Source of the DNA: Heterodera schachtii | Lineage: Eukaryota > Nematoda > Chromadorea > Rhabditida > Heteroderidae | NCBI GenBank assembly: GCA_023374025.1 | Contig: SIJG01000017.1 | Span: 1,689,671-1,753,670, forward strand | Reading direction: 5' to 3' | DNA length: 64,000 nucleotides | In this document: positions 58,779-64,000 of the stretch, piece after piece | Numbering within the stretch: position 1 is the first letter of the stretch | How the letters are laid out: each line of letters begins with the position of its first letter | Position numbers and translations under genes: made by a program | The notes under the pieces: generated by a model | Told to the model about the DNA's origin: nothing | The model's input: only the letters and a program-made list of their open reading frames with translations | Database searches by the model: none

Positions 58779-61700
58779 TCATTTCTTTGTCCTTTTCCCT
58801 CTTCTGCTGATCGCTCTTCCATTTCGATCACCCTCTGCCGAGTCCGTTGTGCCGCTTTCCGCTGCTTCCTCACCCCTCTCATCCACTTTCTCCGCCTTCG
58901 CATTCGGTTGGGTTGCCACGATCGGCACGGGCGAACATTCCTTTTTATTTCAATTCTTTTTATTGAAAAGAAAGGCTGAAAAACCTTCCATCGATGGCAT
59001 TTGCCATCATGTCCATCTTTTGGCCGTTCAGTTTCAATTCGGCCAAACAGCCAACAAAGTTTTGCGTGTGAAGGCCAAAGGTCATTTCGTGAAGGTCCGG
59101 CACTCCGCCTAAATGGAAAATGGCAATTTTTCTGCGCAAATGCCAAAAACTGACCGACAAAGACATGCCCCTCGACGTTAAGCATCGCCAAAATGCCGCT
59201 GCTTCCTTAATTTGTGAAATGTATTAAAAATTATTTGAAATTGATTTTGGCATTGTAATTATCTGTCCGCTTACGTCCCGACGTTGGCGCGACATCGTCA
59301 ACAAAAAGCCATCCGTCCCGACCCCGACGAATTGCCCTTATCTAAGCAATATAAGTGCTTAGAATTCAATGATTTTCCTTTTCACCCAACCGAATGCGTT
59401 TTGCCGTCGTCCACCGGACTTTCGCTGAGAATTTGCGCCGCGCCACCGCCCAATTCGAAGGAAAAGCTCAAATGGCCGTCCAACAGCCCAATGGACATGT
59501 AATCCTCTCCCATCCATTCGTCGTCCTCTTCTGTGCCTTCCGCTGAATTCGGCTGTTGCCCTTGCCAAATGATCAGTCCGTATTTGGCACTCGTGCGCAC
59601 TTTGAACTCGACCACTTCCTCCTGCTCACTGCTCAGATGGGGAAACTCATCCGAGGAGAACACCTTAAGGGGAGGAAAATGCCAAAAAGGGAAAGGCAAA
59701 TTGGGCGAAGAAAAGGCAATCCAAGCCATTGTACGGCAATAATTGGAGGCAAATCAGCAATTGATTGATCTTTACCACAAAAGCACTTCCGTCAAATTTT
59801 GCGGCGTATTCAATGGGCCGAACTGAAAAAAAATAACTCGGAATAATTTAAACGATGGCAAAATGCCAAAGGCAATTAAAACGCACATTCTTCGCACCGC
59901 TGTCCCACATAATAGTCTCGGCACTCGCACATTACGTGCGTCCCATTCACTTCTTCGCATTCGCCGTGCGTTCCGCAAGTGCCGTCGTCGCATAGTCCAG
60001 GCAAATGGTCCCTCAATTTCGACTGAATAATCTGCCGGACGGGGCACAAAGCTGGACGGAATGTGTTCGGCTCGGGAGTAACCGACGGATGCTGACGAAT
60101 CGGAGACAAAAAGCGACGCGGAGCGGGCACAATTGTGGTGGGGTCGGGCGTAGGGGCAGAAGTGGTGGTGGTTTGAACAGTTTCCGAAGTGGTCGTATGA
60201 AAGGCCAACGGCGAATCAGGTGGTCCAAATTTCGTCGGGAAATGCTTCAGTGGTGCCGACAACGTCCACCAAAGGCCCTTCCCTAACATTTTGAATGGCC
60301 AAATTTGGGTCCTCCGAAGCTCTTAAGACGGTAATTGGTGTTGTAGAAGGGGGAATGGTTGAGGACAAATAGTCAAAATCAGTTGTCGGAGATGGCTCTA
60401 CAAATTTGGGAAAATTTGACAATTGTCCCAATCAAACCTTAATTAAGCACTTAATTACCCTCCTCCTCCTCCTCAATTTGGTCCTCATGATACGCCGTTG
60501 GAAGGGGCGTTGTCGTTGTTGTTGTTGTTGTTGTACTTGTGCTTCTTTCTCCCTCCGCACAACTTCCCAAGTTGACACCCGTGTACAAGTCCCTGCTCAG
60601 TTCGGCCAAGCCCAACACGCGCCCGTTCAGCAACAATTCTTCCACGCACCCCTCAAACGGCACAATGCCATCCATCAACGCGTTCATTTCTTCGGGCACA
60701 ATTACGCCCCTCGGCGGCATTGCACCCAACAGCAAAATGCCATCCGTTCCCGGCTCCCCTCTCAGCACGCCCTTTTTGCGTCCGTCTACCAAAATGTTCA
60801 TTGCGCTGGGCGAATCGCTGGGCTCTATCCGCAGATGGTGCGTCTTTTTGTGTTTGATGCGTTTGGTCAGAAAGTGTTTGTCAAACGGCTGATCATCGCC
60901 TTAGGGGATTCATTAGTTAATTATATGACAAATAGTGAGACTAATCACCGTACCTTCCCTGTGAATCACCCAGAATTTCTCCTCTTCCATTCCAATGGCA
61001 TTGATCACTTTCCCCTTTGTGCTGACCATTGCCCCGATCATTTGCTGCTGTTTCTGCCGGTCCGAGCTCAAGCGAAGCTCAATCTGTTCAGCAATTTAGC
61101 ATTTTGTCAAGCGAAAAAGCCACACCGAATAGGGCCCCGGGGCCTTTTGGCTGCCCTCCTCGACGCCGAAGCCAAGCGGAAGTGCCAAAAAGGACTGTCG
61201 GCCGTCAAACCGAATGCCCTTTGTCTGCTGTCCTTCTTCCTCTTCCTCCAGTAGTTGATCAGTCTCAGTTTCACACCGAGTTCCTTTCCATCCCGGAGGG
61301 CACAAACATTGTTCGGCATTTGGACCGTCGTCAGTGGCCAAGACGCACACGCCCCTGTCACACAACCGTTGGCCTCCAGGACAAATTCCGTCTGTTGAAG
61401 GCAATTGGCACAAATGGCCGGCATAACCGGCAAGGCAATGGCACTAAAAGGAGATTTATACCAAAGTAATTAAAATACAAATTGAAAGAGGATACTTCGA
61501 ATCCCCAGCGTGTTAGCTGACATTTGCCTCCGTTTCGGCACGGTTCGTTGGCACATTGGTTCTCACTTTGGTCAAGTGTTGCCGTTCCGTGCTGTTTTCC
61601 CCCATCAATTGGTTGCCCTTCAGCGCTTTGTTCTCTTCCTTCTTCCCCAATGTTCACACTTTCCCCATTGATTTTCAAATGTCCAATTGATCCAATGAAA

Positions 61701-62888
61701 TTTATCATTTTGGGGAAATGTTTTGCCCGCGTTGGGTCCATTCCGCCGATGAAAACGCGGGACGCCGAATTGGGAGGGTAAGCGAAACGGCGATCCACGG
61801 GGTAAGAGAGACGGAGGGGAAGGGGAGGGGCAGAAGTGCCAACTTGCAAAGAAGCTGAAAGTGCCAAAAGTTTAATGGCTAATAATGTTAGTCAGAGATA
61901 ATAAACTGATGAAAGGGGAAAGAAAATCAACGAATGAATCAAAAGACAAAAGGGCACCAATCACTACTGATCAGTGCCAAAAGCGAATGGCCACTCCACC
62001 TCCCCTCCGTTAATTGGCCCACCTTTGCCCTGTCCATCATTTTGCACGCGAATGGTGGTCGGTTCGTTCAATGGCACTTTATCTCGGCTTTGAATTGTTT
62101 CTGCGATTACTTTATTGTTTAATGTTTTAATAGCAAGCACATCCAACCAAAGCGATCTCCGCCCAATGAAAATTTATAAGTGACAATTCCATTTTCAAGC
62201 TCCACGCTGTGTATAAACGGTCGTTCGTCTCCCGCCCGTCTTTGATCAGCAGCGGAAGCAAAAAGAATAATGCCATTGGGAGACTGAGGACGAATCTGAG
62301 GGAAAGGGGAAAACAGTAGAGGAAAGAGGGCATGGGAAAGGGATAGGGATCAACTGTGTGATGTATGACAAATTCAGCGAATGATTGGGCTAATAGGGTA
62401 ATTAGTGGACTGATCAATGGTAAGGAGAGGAAGCGTTCAGCTGCCAAAATGCTGCTTGCACTAGCAAAACTCACTTGAAGCTCCAGATTCAACGCGTCCA
62501 GACGCATTGCCCTCTCCGATGGCACTGCCATCGCCGTTGTGCCGCTGAAATGGCGGAAGTGCGAGTTTTCCGCGTGCCATGGTTCCGCGCCTTGGCCCCG
62601 CTCCGTCCCCTCCCCCTCTTCCGTCTCCTCCTCCTGAATTATCTTTTGTCTTCCGACCAATGATCATTCCCATTCTTCTATTATTAATTCCCTTACTTTT
62701 TCAATTTCCTCCTCAATTGTCCCCTTTCCCTCCTCCAAGTTTTCCCCTCTCCGCTCCTCCGTTCTTAGCATCTGATCGGGCCCCACCACTCCAACCGCTC
62801 CCTCCCGCGGCTTTTCCCTTTCGACTTCGATGTCAACAAATTCGCCAAGTTTTAGTCCCGGCTCAATGGTCGAAGGCAGCGGCTTTTC
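58779..62888 (-). CDS. Laminin-G / EGF extracellular matrix protein, perlecan domain V-like
   Basis: Minus-strand exons join from 62697-62888 down to a stop at 58779-58781 (or 58760 in another frame). Domain order: an acidic N-terminal stretch; LamG 1 (RPQSPNGIILFASAAD ... NFIGSIGHLKING); an EGF with CANEPCRNGGKC and ECHCLAGYAGHLC; a second EGF (CPGGQRLCDRGVCVL ... CLCPPGWKGTRC); LamG 2 (GIRFDGRQSFLALPLG ... VPFEGCVEELLLNG); a Thr/Pro-rich linker; an EGF (CGTHGECEEVNG ... CECRDYYVGQRC); and LamG 3 (IEYAAKFDGSAFV, YGLIIWQGQQ, FVGCLAELKLNG). This is the arrangement of perlecan domain V/agrin C-termini, which bind dystroglycan and integrins. The exon join in the Thr-rich linker near 60215 is out of frame by one base as read. 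The first exon and signal peptide were not found. Confidence 0.85.
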
Positions 62889-63575
62889 CTGTTGTGCTTA
62901 TTGAAAGTCTCTCTGAAGAAAGGCAAAAGACAGAAAATGAAATTTTGGTGGTAAATGGCGGCACAATCAAAGCAAAAGAACGGCAAAATGCATTGTGGCC
63001 AAAGGAAGTTATTCAAAAGGAATGCCAAAATGCAATTTTCCACTTTCAATGCACCAATTCAAATGTGCATGCAATTAGTCAAAACCAACCAACCAATAAA
63101 CCAAATAAATCACTTTTAATTAAACCGCAAATTAATTTGTTGGCTTACAGCAAATTAAATCAAAAAGTTATTATTGAAGAAACCTTTACTTTTTTGTGGT
63201 AAATGACAATGACAAGGAAATAGAGAGAGAGAAAAAGAAAGAAAAAAAGTGGGCGAATGAATGAATCACTGGGGTGGCAGTGCGAAAAGAAAGCGCGTCC
63301 ATTAAGTAATTGTCAATTTGTTAATTGGGTAATTAACGAGAATTAATTAATTAAAAAAAACAAAATCTATTTAATAATTTGAGAGAATAAAGAGAAAAGT
63401 TTATGGAAAATGCAAAATGAAGTGGCGGGGTGGAGAAGTGACAAATGAAAGATACGGTAATCAGCAAATGTTACGGTGGTGGTAATTGATCAGAGACAAA
63501 CGATTATCGATTGATTACATGATATGGCAGCATTGGAGCGATCGCATTTTACACTGATTTTACTGTTGAACACCC
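62889..63575. other. Intergenic; 5' end of the LamG/EGF gene should lie here
   Basis: AT-rich. It separates the first visible LamG/EGF exon from the stop codon of the next minus-strand gene. A minus-strand frame at 62852-63049 has a hydrophobic composition, but no in-phase ATG exon was found. Confidence 0.4.
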
Positions 63576-64000
63576 TCAGAACCAAGACCCGAACAGTCTG
63601 GCACGGTGCAGCGCCGCGGGCGGTGCGTCGTTGCGGATTTCGTAATGGTGGTAATACTTTTGGAACTGAGTGCGGCCATTTCGGTACCTAAACCAGTGTT
63701 TGTTTGTCCATCACAGGTTCGTTCGTTAGTCTGTTCGAGACTCTCGCTTTTTGCTAATTGTAAGATTTTAATGACCATTCGCTTGAACTGCGCATACAGT
63801 AGTCTCGTACAGTATACACTACAGTCCCCTCGTTCGTCCGTCCACTGACCGTTCCGCCCTCCTCCGCAAGTTTTCCTTGCGCACCTCCGCGATGCTCTTC
63901 TTCCGCTTGTGCTGTGCGTGTTCCGTCCTCTTCCGCTTCCGCTGCTTCTTTTTGCCCTCCTCCTCTTCCTCTTTGTGCTGTGTTCTCTTCCGGTGACTCG
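63576..64000 (-). CDS. C-terminal part of a Lys/Arg-rich protein, runs off the window
   Basis: Two exons: 63850-64000 (open at the window edge) and 63576-63687, joined by a GTCAGT...TTTAG intron in phase 2, with stop TGA 63576-63578. The first is very basic and acidic (HRKRTQHKEEEEEGKKKQRK, then KKSIAEVRKENLRRRAER). The second is YRNGRTQFQKYYHHYEIRND and ends RLFGSWF. Composition suggests a nuclear or nucleolar protein, but I do not recognise it. Its stop shows that the LamG/EGF gene downstream is a separate unit. Confidence 0.6.

Noticed and set aside
1..64000. CRISPR arrays, prophage, bacterial operons, spliced-leader RNA genes
   Set aside because: Repeats are tandem without unique spacers, genes are intron-containing, and no SL sequence was found.

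Overview
This looks like nuclear DNA of a nematode, most likely a plant-parasitic tylenchid such as a cyst nematode. The genes have many exons, small AT-rich introns and in-phase GT-AG (sometimes GC-AG) splice sites. Two families are nematode-specific (SXP/RAL-2 DUF148 and ground-like). There is an UNC-79 orthologue and a nematode-type fused rhamnose-synthesis enzyme. Genus is inference. No prokaryotic, viral, CRISPR, tRNA or rRNA feature was found. Coordinates below are gene spans; exon joins were made by eye from reading frame, intron phase and splice sites.

Layout. 0-5.4 kb: a GC-rich interspersed repeat, two small one-TM protein genes and an SXP/RAL-2 gene. 6-9.6 kb (minus): a BPI/LBP-type lipid-binding protein. 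10-13.7 kb: tandem repeats and low-complexity DNA. 13.7-16.9 kb (minus): a ground-like gene followed 86 bp later by an unrecognised two-TM protein gene, operon-like. 17.6-20.5 kb (plus): a bifunctional dTDP/UDP-glucose 4,6-dehydratase plus epimerase/reductase. 21-27.8 kb: repeat-rich, with two small TM genes. 27.9-32 kb (plus): a C2H2 zinc-finger gene. 33.5-36.1 kb (minus): an SLC35F-like transporter. 38.7-39.5 kb (plus): a small secreted orphan. 41-53.6 kb (plus): unc-79, the largest gene here. 54.7-56.4 kb (minus): a 3'-truncated DEG/ENaC-like gene. 57.1-58.6 kb (plus): a secreted Gln/Asn/Ser-rich protein. 58.8-62.9 kb (minus): a laminin-G/EGF matrix protein. 63.6-64 kb (minus): the C-terminal end of a Lys/Arg-rich protein running off the window.

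The genes do not form one pathway. Several concern the body surface, secretion or excitability: rhamnose precursor (cuticle/surface glycans in C. elegans), ground-like, SXP/RAL-2, LamG/EGF matrix, DEG/ENaC, and UNC-79 (NALCN leak-channel accessory). I see no clear new multi-gene system. The most interesting points are the number of GC-AG introns, a stand-alone endorepellin-like gene, an SXP/RAL-2 protein with a long Pro/Met/Gly-rich extension, apparent frame breaks in otherwise conserved genes, and the density of poly(G)/poly(C) runs and GA/CT tandem repeats.
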